This document shows, piece by piece, positions 16,806 through 27,790 of a stretch of DNA of 46,494 nt (position 1 is the stretch's first letter; the number at the start of each line of letters is the position of its first letter). The DNA lies in assembly GCA_963830775.1 (NCBI GenBank), contig CAWHNT010000028.1:1-46494 (forward strand). Reading direction: 5' to 3'. The notes beneath the pieces are model-generated. The model had not been told where the DNA came from, did not search any database, and saw nothing but the letters and a program-made list of their open reading frames with translations. The stretch comes from CAWHNT01 sp963830775. Its GTDB lineage: Bacteria > Pseudomonadota > Alphaproteobacteria > Geminicoccales > Geminicoccaceae. Both the position numbers and the translations under genes were made by a program.

Positions 16806-17342
16806 ATGACGACGGACGGGATGGATGGTGCCGCCGACGGCCGAGCCCGGCCGCGCACGCGTCCCGTGCCGAAGACGGCCGACTATTCGGACCTCGACTT
16901 CGACATCCTGGGAGATCTCCTGAGCTTCTACCTGCGCAGCGTGAACCTGGCGCTGAGCCGGGACTACGAGCCCAAGATGGACGCGGTGTCGCTGGCGCGC
17001 GGCACCGGGAAGGTCTCGACCTTGCTGCTGGTCGACGCCAACCCCGGCATCCGGCCGTCGGTGGTGGCGCACTTCATCCTCAAGGACCGCTCGGCGATGG
17101 TGAAGCTGCTCGACCAGCTCACCGATGCCGGGCTGATCCTGCAGAAGGTCTCGGCCAGCGAGCGGCGGGCGCACGAGCTTTACCTCACGGCCAAGGGGCA
17201 GGCCTTGGCACGGCGGGTCAGGGCGATCGCAGTCGAGCAGTCGGAGGGCTTCTTCTCGATCCTGGGCGAGGAGGAGCGAGCAAGCCTGCTCAGGATCCTG
17301 CGCAAGCTCTACCGCCACCACATCGCGGACGCGACGGCCTAG
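16806..17342 (+). CDS. MarR-family transcriptional regulator
   Basis: An intact 178-residue protein with a Pro/Arg-rich N-terminal tail. A dimerisation helix (LGDLLSFYLRSVNLALSRDY) is followed by a winged helix (NPGIRPSVVAHFILKDRSAM, then VKLLDQLTDAGLILQKVSAS with the wing ASERRAHELYLTAKGQALAR). It probably controls the downstream SDR/oxidase/ABC operon, 26 bp away on the same strand, in response to a small ligand. One of the few full-length unbroken chromosomal genes here. Confidence 0.9.
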   Translation: MTTDGMDGAADGRARPRTRPVPKTADYSDLDFDILGDLLSFYLRSVNLALSRDYEPKMDAVSLARGTGKVSTLLLVDANPGIRPSVVAHFILKDRSAMVKLLDQLTDAGLILQKVSASERRAHELYLTAKGQALARRVRAIAVEQSEGFFSILGEEERASLLRILRKLYRHHIADATA

Positions 17343-17367
17343 ACCTCAGCTTTGCGGAGCCTGCACC

Positions 17368-18062
17368 ATGAGCGACGGCCGAGTGGTGATGATCTCCGGC
17401 GCCGGCCGGGGCATCGGAGCGGCCATCGCCTCGGCGCTGGCCCAGCGCGGCTGGCGCTTGAGCCTGGGCGTGCGCACGCCGGAGCAGGTCGCAGGCAGGG
17501 CTGAGGCCCTGGTCCACCGCTATGACGCGCGTGAGCCAGGCAGCGAGCGGGTCTGGGTCGCGGCGACGGCGGCCCGCTTCGGCCAGATCGACGCCGTGGT
17601 CAACAATGCCGGGATCATGATCCCGAAGAGCGTGGTCGAGGCCGACGACGCCGAGCTCGACGCGGTCCTCGAGGTCAACGTGAAGGCACCCTTGCGCCTT
17701 GTCCGGGCGGCTTGGCCGCACCTGGCCGCGACCGGCCAGGGGCGGGTGGTCACCGTCGTCTCGCTCTCGGGCAAGCGGGTGAAGTCGGCGGGCTCGGGGC
17801 TCTATGCGATGAGCAAGTTCGCGGCCCTGGGCCTGGCGCACGCGATCCGCCACGCGGGCTGGGAGAAGGGCGTGCGCTCGACCGCCATCTGCCCCGGCTT
17901 TGTCGCCACCGACATGGCGCGCAGCGTCACCGATCGTGCCGCCCGAGGCGATGACGCAGCCAGAGGACCTGGCGCGGATCGTGGCGCTGATCCTGGAACT
18001 GCCCAACACCGCGAGCGTCGCCGAGATCCCGATCAACGCGCTGCTCGACGAACTCCTACTGA
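17368..18062 (+). CDS. Short-chain dehydrogenase/reductase
   Basis: The Rossmann motif SGAGRGIGAAIA (near residue 10), NNAG (IDAVVNNAGIMIPKSV) and the catalytic YxxxK in GLYAMSKFAALGLA define a classical SDR using NAD(P)H. A gain creating CGATCG at 17931-17936 shifts the frame; the true C-terminus is in the next frame (PPEAMTQPEDLARIVALILE, then LPNTASVAEIPINALLDELL). About 230 residues. The substrate is unknown; the context suggests oxidation or reduction of a metabolite imported by the ABC system. Confidence 0.87.
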
Positions 18063-18077
18063 GGAATGGTTGGCTAG

Positions 18078-19411
18078 ATGGGACCTGTGGTCGATCCGGT
18101 CTCTTCCGACGAGACCCTGCCGCAGCGTGTGTCGGTAGTGATCGTGGGCGGCGGCATCATCGGCGCCAGCGCCGCCCTGTTCCTGGCCAAGCGGGGCGTG
18201 TCGGTGGCCTTGTGCGAGAAGGGCCAGATCGCGGGCGAGCAGTCGAGCCGCAACTGGGGCTGGGTGCGCAAGATGGGCCGCGACCCGCGCGAGATCCCGC
18301 TGATCATCGAAAGCCTGCGCCTGTGGGAGGGGATGAACGAGACGGTGGAGGCCGAGACCGGCTTCCGCCGGACCGGCATCCTCTACGCCTGCGAGACCGA
18401 CGAGGAGGTGGAGCGACGCGCCGGCTGGCTCGAGTACGCGCGGCCCTACCAGCTCGACACGCGGCTGCTGCGCGGCGCCGAGCTCGCCGACCTGCTGCCC
18501 GGCGCTGTCCGCCTGCCCAAGGCCGGGCTCTACACCAGGAGCGACGGCCGGGCCGAGCCGCAGAAGGCGGCCCCCGCCATCGCCCGCGCCGCGCGCCGGG
18601 CCGGGGCCGCGATCCTCACCAACTGCGCCGTACGCGGGATCGAGACCCAGGGCGGGCAGGTCGCGGCGGCCGTCACCGAGAAGGGCCGCATCGCCTGCGA
18701 GAGCGTGGTGCTCGCGGGCGGCGCCTGGTCGCGCCTGTTCTGCGGCAATCTCGGCCTGCGCCTGCCGCAGCTCAAGGTCCGCTCCTCGGTGATGCGCACG
18801 GAGCCGCTGGAAGGGGCGCCGGAGACCGCGACGCTGATGGGCGACTTCGCGTTCCGCAAGCGCCTCGACGGCGGCTACATCGATCGCCAACGGCGTCAAC
18901 ACGCTCTACGACATCGTGCCCGACAGCTTCCGGTTCCTCGCTCGACTTCCTGCCGGCGCTGCAGGCTGGAGTACCGCTCACTGCACTTCGGCTGGGCTCC
19001 CGCTTCCTCGAGGAGTGGCGGCATGCCGACGCGCTGGAAGCTCGACGAGCCCTCGCCCTTCGAGCGGGTGCGGGTGCTCGATCCGGAGCCCGACGAGCTC
19101 CCTCAACGAGACCGCCAGGGCGAGCCTGGGCGAGGTGTTCCCGGCCTTCGCGAATGCCAGGGTGGCGCAGCAGTGGGCCGGGCTCATCGACGTGACGCCC
19201 GATGCCGTGCCGGTCATCTCGCCGGTCGACAGCATCCCCGGCTTCTTCATCGCGACCGGCTTCTCGGGCCACGGCTTCGGCATCGGGCCGGGCGCCGGCC
19301 GGCTCGTGGCCGACCTCGTGACCGGCAGCGACCCGATCGTCGATCCGACGCCGTTCCGCTACTCGCGCTTCACCGACGGCTCGCGGCCGCGGCCCGATCG
19401 CCGGCATCTAG
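18078..19411 (+). CDS. FAD-dependent oxidoreductase (DadA-like)
   Basis: The N-terminal FAD-binding motif is VSVVIVGGGIIGASAALFLA, followed by EQSSRNWGWVRKMGRDPREI, characteristic of D-amino-acid dehydrogenase-like oxidases. The C-terminus has IDVTPDAVPVISPVDSIPGF and GFSGHGFGIGPGAGRLVADL. Frame breaks near 18881, 18930, 18962, 18980, 19021, 19097 and 19396 interrupt the C-terminal half; the restored end is RPIAGI at TAG 19409-19411. Family role: oxidative deamination or dealkylation of amino acids or opines. It lies between the SDR and the transporter genes. Confidence 0.87.
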
Positions 19412-19442
19412 GCCGGCCATGGCATAAGAGGGAGACAAGACG

Positions 19443-21149
19443 ATGACCCACCGCTTGCAGGACCCGAAAGGCGCCGCGGAGCCAGGCGGCGCCGGGTTCC
19501 GACCGTCGCGCCGCGGGCTGCTCCAGCTGGGCCTCCTGGCCGGGGCAGCCGGCCTGGTGCGACCGGGGCTGGTGCTGGGGCAGGCGGCGAGTGCCAAGCC
19601 GCCAGCACAGCCCACGGGCCAGGTGGTGGTCGGCATCTCGCAGGAGCCCACGGTCTTCAACCCGCTGATGCTCCACATCGAGGTCGACGAGGGCGTCTAC
19701 TTCAACATCTTCAGCCCGCTCTGGAGCGTCGCCCCCGACGGCAGCCTGGTGCCGGAGCTCGCGGCCGAGGTGCCGACCGTGGCGAACGGCGGCCTCTCCG
19801 AGGACGGCCTGAACTGGCGCGTCAAGCTGCGCGACAACGTGAAGTGGCATGACGGCGAGCCGTTCACGGCCGAGGACGTGAAGTACACGCTCGATCTCAT
19901 CAACAACCCGGACTTCCGCGCCGGCCGGCGCGCTGGCCACGAGCTGGTGCGCGACATCAAGGTGGTGAGCCCGACCGAGATCACCTGGCGCATGGAGACG
20001 CGCCTACGCGCCCTACGCCGCGATCCACTGCTGGACCTTCATGGTCCCCAAGCACATCCTCTCCAAGGCCAGCTGATCCGAACACCGCGCCCTTCAACAA
20101 TGCGCCGATCGGCACCGGGCCCTTCAAGTGGGTCGAGCGCGTGCCGGGCGACCACATCGCGCTCGCCGCCAACCCCGACTTCTACGGCGAGGGGCCGTAT
20201 CTCGAGCGGCTGATCATCAAGTACGTGCCGGACCTCACCGTGCTGTTCACTCAGTTCCAGACCGGCGACATCGACTATATCGGCCTGCAGGGCATCACCG
20301 CCGACCATTACGAGGAGGCGACCAAGCTCGCCGATCGTGTCGTGACGCCGGTGCCGCAGCCCTTCATCGAGAACATCGCCTGCAATACTCGGCCTGCCGC
20401 AGCTCAAGGAGCAGGCGGTCCGCGAGGCGCTCTACTACGGCATGGACAAGCAGAGCATCATCGAAGCGATCTATTACGGCCTGCCGAAGCCGTCCGAATC
20501 CTTCCTGCCGCAGCAGTCCTGGGCCTACAACCCGGACCTGCCCAAGCACGAGTACAATCCCGAGAAGGCCAAGCAGATCCTGGATGAGGCCGGCTGGCAG
20601 CCGGGCTCGGACGGCGTGCGCGAGAAGAACGGCGTGCAGGCTCGAGTTCCTCAACTCCACCACCGCCGGCAACCACGTCCGCGAGCAGGCGCAGCAGTTC
20701 CTCCAGCAGAACTGGCAGGACATCGGCGTCAAGATGACGATCAACAATCTGCCGCCGGCCGTGATGTGGGGCGACTACTGGATGCAGTCGAAGTTCGAGA
20801 CGGCGATGGTCGGCATCGGCTTCATGATCGGCCCGGACCCGGACGCCAGCGACTTCTTCGCCAGCGAAGTCGATCGGCGCCCAGGGTGGCACCGGGCAGA
20901 ACACCTGCCAGTACAGCAGCCCCGAGGTCGACAAGCTGCTGCAGGAGGGGGCAAGCACGATCGACCGGGAGAAGCGCACCGAGATCTACCGCCGGATGCA
21001 GGAGGTCGACGCGCCGCGACCTGCCCTACCTGCCGATCTTCCAGTACGCGCAGGTCGAGGGCACCAAGGCGGGGCTCCAGGGCTTCAAGCCCAACATCTA
21101 CGTCCAGATGAACACCTACAACTGCAACCAGTGGTACTGGGCGACCTGA
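19443..21149 (+). CDS. ABC transporter substrate-binding protein, family 5 (peptide/opine class)
   Basis: The N-terminus has a twin-arginine signal (PSRRGLLQLGLLAGAAGLVR) and an LGQAA cleavage region. The mature part starts VVVGISQEPTVFNPLMLHIE and contains LSEDGLNWRVKLRDNVKWHD, then EPFTAEDVKYTLDLINNPDF, the hallmark of SBP_bac_5 proteins, plus FLPQQSWAYNPDLPKHEYNP and a C-terminus NTYNCNQWYWAT. It is periplasmic. Breaks occur near 20008, 20071 (a 4-bp AGCT gain), 20389, 20640, 20868 and 21008. First gene of a complete dpp-like operon; the ligand is probably an oligopeptide, opine or modified amino acid. Confidence 0.9.
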
Positions 21150-21207
21150 GACCCTAGCCGGGCCTGCCGGCGTGTATCGCCGGCAGGCCTGACCTGAGGG
21201 AGCGACG

Positions 21208-22161
21208 TTGGGGAAGTATCTGCTCGCCCGCTCCTTGCAGAACCTGGTTCTGCTGGTGCTGGTCTCGATCATCGGCTTCGGCGTGCTGCACCTGGCACCC
21301 GGCGGGCCGCTGGCGCAGTTCGCGCTGGTGCCCGGCATGTCGCAGGCCGACATCGCCCGCATCGCGCACCAGATGGGCCTCGACCGGCCGCTGCCCGCTG
21401 CAATACTGGGAGTGGTTCAGCCGGCTGCTGCACCGGCGACTGGGGCCGTTCCTACCGCGACAGCCAGCCCGTGCTCGCCGTCATCGGCTCGCACCTGGGT
21501 GCCACGCTCGAGCTGATGGTGGCGGCCACCCTGATCGCCGTGCTTCTCGGCACCTGGATCGGCGTCATGGGAGCGATCCGCCGCTACTCCCTCTTCGACT
21601 ATCTCGCCACCATCGGCGCCATGGTGGCGCTGTCGATCCCGACCTTCTGGTTCGGCCTCATCACCATCTACCTGTTCTCGGTCGAGCTCGGCTGGCTTCC
21701 CGCCGGCAACCGCTACACGGTCGGCGACGCCTCCTTCCTCGACTATCTGCACCACCTGATCGGGCCGTCCCTGGTGCTGGCCCTGGTCACGATCGCGATC
21801 TGGAGCCGCTACATGCGCTCCTCGATGCTGGACGTGATCAACCAGGACTATATCCGCACCGCCCGCGCCAAGGGCCTGCCCGAGCGCGTCGTCCTGGTCC
21901 ACCATGCGATCCGGAACGCGCTCCTGCCGATGATCACGATCGCGGGCCTCCAGCTGCCCACGCTTCTGGGCGGCGCTCTGGTGACCGAGACCGTCTTCAC
22001 CTGGCCCGGCATGGGACGGCTCTTCCTCGATTCCCTGGGCTACCGCGACTACCCGGTCGTGATGGGCATCCTCGATGTTCTCGGCCATCCTCGTGCTGGT
22101 CGGCAACCTGCTCGCCGACCTGCTTTACGCCGTCGCCGACCCGCGCATCCGGCTGGACTGA
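21208..22161 (+). CDS. ABC transporter permease, DppB type
   Basis: TTG start after a GAGGGAG. The N-terminal membrane helix is LQNLVLLVLVSIIGFGVLHL with the family motif LAPGGPLAQF. The permease signature region is INQDYIRTARAKGLPERVVL (EAA loop) followed by HHAIRNALLPMITIAGLQLP and ETVFTWPGMGRLFLDSL. Frame breaks near 21397, 21442 and 22074; the true end is LLADLLYAVADPRIRLD at TGA 22159-22161. Inner-membrane subunit paired with the following DppC-type permease. Confidence 0.9.
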
Positions 22162-22163
22162 TC

Positions 22164-23064
22164 ATGACCGAGCTCCTCACCATTCCGAGCGAAGGAGTCC
22201 TTGCGGGCGAACCCGTGCCCAGGGCCCACAGCCGTGCCTTCGCCCGCTTCCGCCGTCATCGTCTGGCGGTGTTCGGTGTGGTCACGATCCTCTTCCTCGT
22301 CCTGGCCTCGGCAGTCGGGCCCTATCTCATCCCTTTCAACGACCTCTTCATCGACATCCGCCACCGCTTCGCCCCGCCTTTCGTCAGCGCCCACGTGCTG
22401 GGCACCGACCCGCTGGGCCGCGACCTGCTGGCGCGCCTGCTCAAGGCCGGCCGGATCTCGCTCACCGTGGGCTTCGCCGCGATGCTGCTCAGCACGGCCT
22501 TCGGCACCGTGATCGGTGCCGTCGCCGGCTATTACGGGCGCTGGGTCGGTGCCGTGCTCATGCGCTTCGTCGACGCCATGCTCTGCTTCCCCAGCATCTT
22601 CCTGCTGCTGGCCCTGGCCGCCTTCATCCGCCCGAGCGTGGGCATGATCACCGTCATCATCGCCGCCACGAGCTGGATGGAGGTGGCCCGCGTCGTCGAG
22701 GGCCAGATCCGCACGCTGCGCGAGCGCGACTTCGCCGTCGCCGCCGCTGATGATGGGGGCTTCCGACCGCTACATCATCTTCCGCGAGCTGATCCCGAAC
22801 GCGATCGGCCCGATCGTGGTCGCGGCCACTCTGACCGTCGCCAACGCCATCCTGCTGGAATCCTACATCAGCTTTCTTGGCTACGGGATCCAGCCGCCGC
22901 TGCCGAGCTGGGGCAACATGCTCAACAACTCCCAGCAATACCTGACCTCGGCCCCCTGGCTCGCCATCTTCCCCGGGCTCGCGATCACGCTCGCCGTGAC
23001 CAGCTTCAACTTCGTCGGCGACGGCCTGCGCGACGCCCTCGACGCCAGGCTCGACCTGCATTGA
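22164..23064 (+). CDS. ABC transporter permease, DppC type
   Basis: ATG 22164, 2 bp after the previous stop. The N-terminus has FARFRRHRLAVFGVVTILFL (first helix) and HVLGTDPLGRDLLARLLKAG, the typical DppC signature, then AGRISLTVGFAAMLLSTAFG. The EAA loop (RTLRERDFAVAALMMGASDR after repairing a gain near 22749) leads to ELIPNAIGPIVVAATLTVAN and ESYISFLGYGIQPPLPSWGN. About 300 residues. It overlaps the next gene by a few bases, so translation is coupled. Confidence 0.9.
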
Positions 23065-24077
23065 GCGGGATCCTGCTCGACGTCCGGAGCCTGAGCGTCC
23101 GCTTCAGGACGGACGCCGGGGAGATTCCGGCCGTCAACGACGTCTCCTTCGCGGTCCGGCCCGGCGAGACGCTGGCGCTGGTGGGCGAGTCCGGCTCCGG
23201 CAAGAGTGTCACCAGCCTCGCCATCATGCGCCTGACCCCGCCCCCGCCGCGGGCCACGATCGCGGGCCAGGTGCTGTTCCGCGGGCGCGACGGCGCGCAT
23301 GCACGATCTCCTGGCCCTCCCCGAAGCCGAGGTGCGGGCGGTGCGCGGCAACGAGATCTCGATGATCTTCCAGGAGCCGCTGACCTCGCTCAACCCGGTC
23401 CACACCGTCGGCGCCCAGATCGTCGAGGCGATCACCCATCACGAGAAGATCGGCCGCAAGGCGGCACTCGACCGTGCCCAGGAGCTCCTGGAGCTGGTCG
23501 GCATCCCGAACCCAGGAAGCGCCTCGCCAGCTACCCGCACCACCTCTCCGGCGGGATGCGGCAGCGGGTGATGATCGCGATGGCGCTCGCCTGCAACCCG
23601 AGCCTCCTGATCGCGGACGAGCCGACCACCGCGCTCGACGTCACCGTCCAGGCGCAGATCCTGGAGCTCCTCCAGGACCTCCAGCGGCGCAACGGCATGG
23701 CGATCATCTTCATCACCCACAATCTGGGCGTGGTCGCCGAGATCGCCGACCGGGTGATGGTGATGTATGCCGGCCGCGTGGTCGAGCGCGGCGAGGTGCG
23801 TGCCGGTGCTCAAGCACCCGCTCATGCCCTACACGCAAGGGCCTGCTCCGCTCCGTGCCGCGCATGGGCTGGACCGAGGGGGCTCGTGTCCCGCTCGCCG
23901 CCATCGGCGGCACGGTGCCCGACCCGGCTCATCTGCCGCTCCGGCTGCTCCTTCCACCCCCGCTGCCCCTACCGCGACCCGCCCCGCTGCGACGCCCGCC
24001 TGCCGGACCTCGAGGATGCCGGCGGCGGTCACGACGTGCGCTGCCTGCGCTGGCGCGAGATCCTCGAGGCTGCCTGA
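23061..24077 (+). CDS. ABC transporter ATPase, DppD type
   Basis: The start is probably TTG 23061, overlapping the permease stop. Walker A is LVGESGSGKSVTSLAIMRL, the Q-loop is in SMIFQEPLTSLNPVHTVGAQ, the signature LSGGMRQRVMIAMAL and Walker B LLIADEPTTALDVTVQAQIL with FITHNLGVVAEIADRV. The oligopeptide-type C-terminal cysteine cluster is in SFHPRCPYRDPPRCDAR. Breaks near 23298, 23505, 23800, 23838 and 23938. Cytoplasmic energy-coupling subunit. Confidence 0.9.
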   Translation: MSGILLDVRSLSVRFRTDAGEIPAVNDVSFAVRPGETLALVGESGSGKSVTSLAIMRLTPPPPRATIAGQVLFRGRDGAHARSPGPPRSRGAGGARQRDLDDLPGAADLAQPGPHRRRPDRRGDHPSREDRPQGGTRPCPGAPGAGRHPEPRKRLASYPHHLSGGMRQRVMIAMALACNPSLLIADEPTTALDVTVQAQILELLQDLQRRNGMAIIFITHNLGVVAEIADRVMVMYAGRVVERGEVRAGAQAPAHALHARACSAPCRAWAGPRGLVSRSPPSAARCPTRLICRSGCSFHPRCPYRDPPRCDARLPDLEDAGGGHDVRCLRWREILEAA

Positions 24078-24081
24078 GCCC

Positions 24082-25095
<1,014 letters not shown>

Positions 25096-25120
25096 ACCGC
25101 CTTCTTTCGGAGACCGCCCC

Positions 25121-26435
25121 TTGCGCCGTGCCCCGCTCGAGCCCTCGCTCTGGTACGCCACCGCCGCCCCGGCACCCGACCTGCGGCCGCTGGAGGGGGA
25201 CATCGACACCGATGTCTGCATTGTCGGCGCCGGCTATACCGGCCTCTCGACCGCCCTGCACCTGGCGCCCAAGGGCGTACGCACGGTCGTGCTGGAGGCC
25301 GAGGAAGTCGGCTATGGTGGCTCCGGCCGCAACGCCGGCCACTGCACCCCGACCTTCCACTTCTACTCGATCCCGCGCGTGCGCCGGATGCTGGGCGAGC
25401 CCTGGGCCGAGCGGCTGATCCAGCGGCAGACCGACGCCGCCAACCTGGTCGGCCGGCTGATCGAGGAGCACCACATCGACTGCGAGTGGCGGCAGACCGG
25501 CTACCTGCACGCCGCCCATACGCCCTCGGCCCTGGCCAAGCTGGAGGAGCACAACCGCCACTACGTCGCCGTCGGCAAGGCCACGCGCGTCCTGGATCGG
25601 GAGGAGACCAGGCGGCTCACCGGCTCCGAGCGCTATTTCGGGGCCTGGTTCCACCCCGAGGGCGGACACCTGAATCCGCTGGGCTACGCTCGCGGCCTCG
25701 CCCGCGCGGCGCTGGGCAAGGGCGTGCAGGTCTTCATCCGCTCCCGGGTCACCGGCATCGAGCCGCGCGGCACCCGCTGGGCCGTGCGCACCGCCCGTGG
25801 CACGGTCACCGCCGACAAGGTGGTATGCGGCACCGGTGCCTATACCGACCGCTACTGGCCCGGCCTCGAGCGCAGCTTTCGCGATCGGCACCGTGTTCGT
25901 GGCCGCGACCCAGCCGCTTTCGGACAATGTCCGCAAGTCCGTCCTGCCCAACAACACCACCATGCATGACGGCCGCGGCGACATCTTCGTCTACAAGTAC
26001 AACAAGGAGGGCCGGATCGTCGCCTCGATGTGGCCCTTGGGATCGCGCGGGTCCGATCCCGTATTCACCCGCCGGGTCATGACCGAGAAGCTGCGCTGGC
26101 TGCACCCGCAGATCGGCGAGGTGGACTGGCAGTATCTCTGGTACGGCGACCTCGACCTTCAGCCCCGCACGATCCCACGCCTCTTCGAGCTCGCCCCTGG
26201 CGTCGTCGCCTCGCTGGGCTATTCCGGGCGCGGCGTGCCGACCGGAACGATGATGGGCACGGTGCTCGCCGACTGGGCACTGGGTATGCCGGCGCAGGAC
26301 ATGGCCCTCAGGCCCGAGCCGCTGCGCGCGGCACCCTTCTACACGGCGCTCGCCCCGCGCCTGCTGGTCTCCTATTACCGCTGGCGCGACAATCGGGTGG
26401 CACGACGAGACGGCACCGAGCTGCCGCCTTTCTGA
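25121..26435 (+). CDS. FAD-dependent oxidoreductase (PuuB/DadA-like)
   Basis: TTG 25121 follows TCGGAGA with 7-bp spacing. The FAD motif is DVCIVGAGYTGLSTALHLAP, then VGYGGSGRNAGHC and FYSIPRVRRMLGEPWAERLI. One frame break near 25880 (an extra T) separates it from the second part (VFVAATQPLSDNVRKSVLPN, then RGDIFVYKYNKEGRIVASMW and LGYSGRGVPTGTMMGTVLAD). About 438 residues. The fold is that of oxidases acting on gamma-glutamylputrescine, sarcosine-like or opine substrates. As the last gene of the operon it probably oxidises the imported compound. Confidence 0.88.
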
Positions 26436-26556
26436 TCAAGGGAGGTCATCCTACCGTCGAGTCACGGCGGGCCAACAGATTACCGCGTGGCCAGTTTCTG
26501 GTCAGAGCCAGACGTGGCCCGCATCGCAGCAGGCAACGCCATTCTGAAGGACCTCG

Positions 26557-26586
26557 CTCGTCAATTTTCCTGAGAATGTTGACGAG
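26557..26586. promoter_or_regulatory. 30-bp dyad upstream of the serine recombinase (possible res/operator site)
   Basis: CTCGTCAA (26557-26564) and TTGACGAG (26579-26586) form a perfect 8-bp inverted repeat with a 14-bp centre, in a locally AT-richer stretch 49 bp upstream of the recombinase start. Size and spacing fit a resolvase-dimer binding site or an operator. The function is inferred. Confidence 0.5.
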
Positions 26587-26634
26587 AGTAGCCGCTGAAG
26601 GCATGATCCTCCTAGGGATCTGGAGGAGGGTTCC

Positions 26635-27373
26635 ATGGCGACAACAGCGGGAAAGCAGGCCCAGACGGGGCGAAACTCCACCCGCACGGCGGTCGCCTAC
26701 TACCGCACCAGCTCGGCCGCGAATGTCGGCCCCGACAAGGACAGCCTCGCCCGCCAGCGCGAGGCGGTGACCGCCTATGCCAAGGCAGCACGGGCTCACG
26801 ATCGTGCGCGAGTTCTACGATGCCGCGGTCTCCGGTGCCGATCCGATCGACCAGCGCCCGGGCTTCCTCGCGATGCTGCAGTACCTGCACTCGAACGGGG
26901 CCAGGGTGATCCTGCTCGAGACCGCCAGCCGGTTCGCCCGCGACCTCGCGGTCCAGCTCGCCGGGCACGATCTGCTCAAGGCGCGCGGGATCGAGCTGAT
27001 CCCGGTCGATGCTCCCGAGCACTTCCAGGACGAGACCCCGACCGCGATCATGGTGCGGCAGATCCTGGGTGCGGTGGCGCAGTTCGAGAAGGCGAGCCTG
27101 GTGCAGAAGCTGCGCCATGCGCGGGAGCGGGTGCGGTCGGAGGCGGGCCGCTGCGAGGGGCGCAAGCCGGTGCCGGAGGCGGTGGTGCGCGAGGCGAAGC
27201 GGCTGGCGCGCCGGAACCCGAAGACGGGCGAGGTGAGATCGCTGCGGGCGATCGCTGCCGAGCTGGCGCGGCTCGGTCACTTGGCCCCAAGCGGCAGGCC
27301 CTATGGTGCCGAGAGCGTCAAGCGGATGCTGGGCGTGGCTGCTGGCCAGGCTCGCAAGGCATCCTCCGGCTGA
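26635..27373 (+). CDS. Serine recombinase (resolvase family)
   Basis: ATG 26635 follows GGAGGAGGG. The catalytic serine region is AVAYYRTSSAANVGPDKDSL. After a frame break near 26795 the domain continues with LTIVREFYDAAVSGADPIDQ, ARVILLETASRFARDLAVQL (with the conserved R of the ASRFARD motif), PTAIMVRQILGAVAQFEKAS and LRHARERVRSEAGRCEGRKP. A C-terminal DNA-binding segment (SLRAIAAELARLGHLAPSGR) follows. About 245 residues, small resolvase/invertase size. It sits at the edge of the island with the large NTPase and may have mobilised or switched it. Confidence 0.85.
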
Positions 27374-27435
27374 TCGAGCCATCGACGGCTCTGGGCATGG
27401 TGCACGTCGCCTAGAGCCGCGAGGCCGTCTATCTC

Positions 27436-27787
27436 GTGCAAGCACCACGGCACGATCGGACCTGCATGCCGCACTCCAGAGAAGCTCCGGCCAAGGAGTG
27501 GCCGCACCCCATCGCTCTCGGGCTCGGCCGAGATCGACGCCATGGTGGCCCGCACGGCACCGGCCGTCCTCGAGCTCCTCGGGGACGGCACCCCGCGCCC
27601 CAGGAGCGCCATCATCACCGCCCTTGCTGACCGCCATCCGAAGGAGGATGTCGTCCGCACCCTGATGCGGCTGGCCGTCACCGGGCAGCTGATCGAGAGG
27701 GAGCGCAAGTACAGCCTCGCATCAGCTCCGGCGGCAGAAGCGAGAGCTTGGAGCCCGGATGCCGACCTGGAGAGCGGGAGAGGGTAG
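27436..27787 (+). CDS. Small winged-helix-like protein, copy 2
   Basis: The start is GTG 27436, in the same sequence context as copy 1 (CTATCTG/C before the start). The N-terminus (APRHDRTCMPHSREAP) matches copy 1 (VPRHERTRMQHLRQAP). A one-base gain near 27493 must be repaired to reach SLSGSAEIDAMVARTAPAVL, then AIITALADRHPKEDVVRTLM and RLAVTGQLIERERKYSLA. About 116 residues with a winged-helix look. Its stop lies 3 bp before the start of the large NTPase gene, so the two are almost certainly one operon; a regulatory or partner role for the NTPase is plausible. Confidence 0.6.
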
Positions 27788-27790
27788 GCG

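Noticed and set aside
21471..24077. An 868-codon frame joining two permeases and an ATPase
   Set aside because: It arises by reading through frame breaks; conserved termini and starts show separate DppB, DppC and DppD genes.
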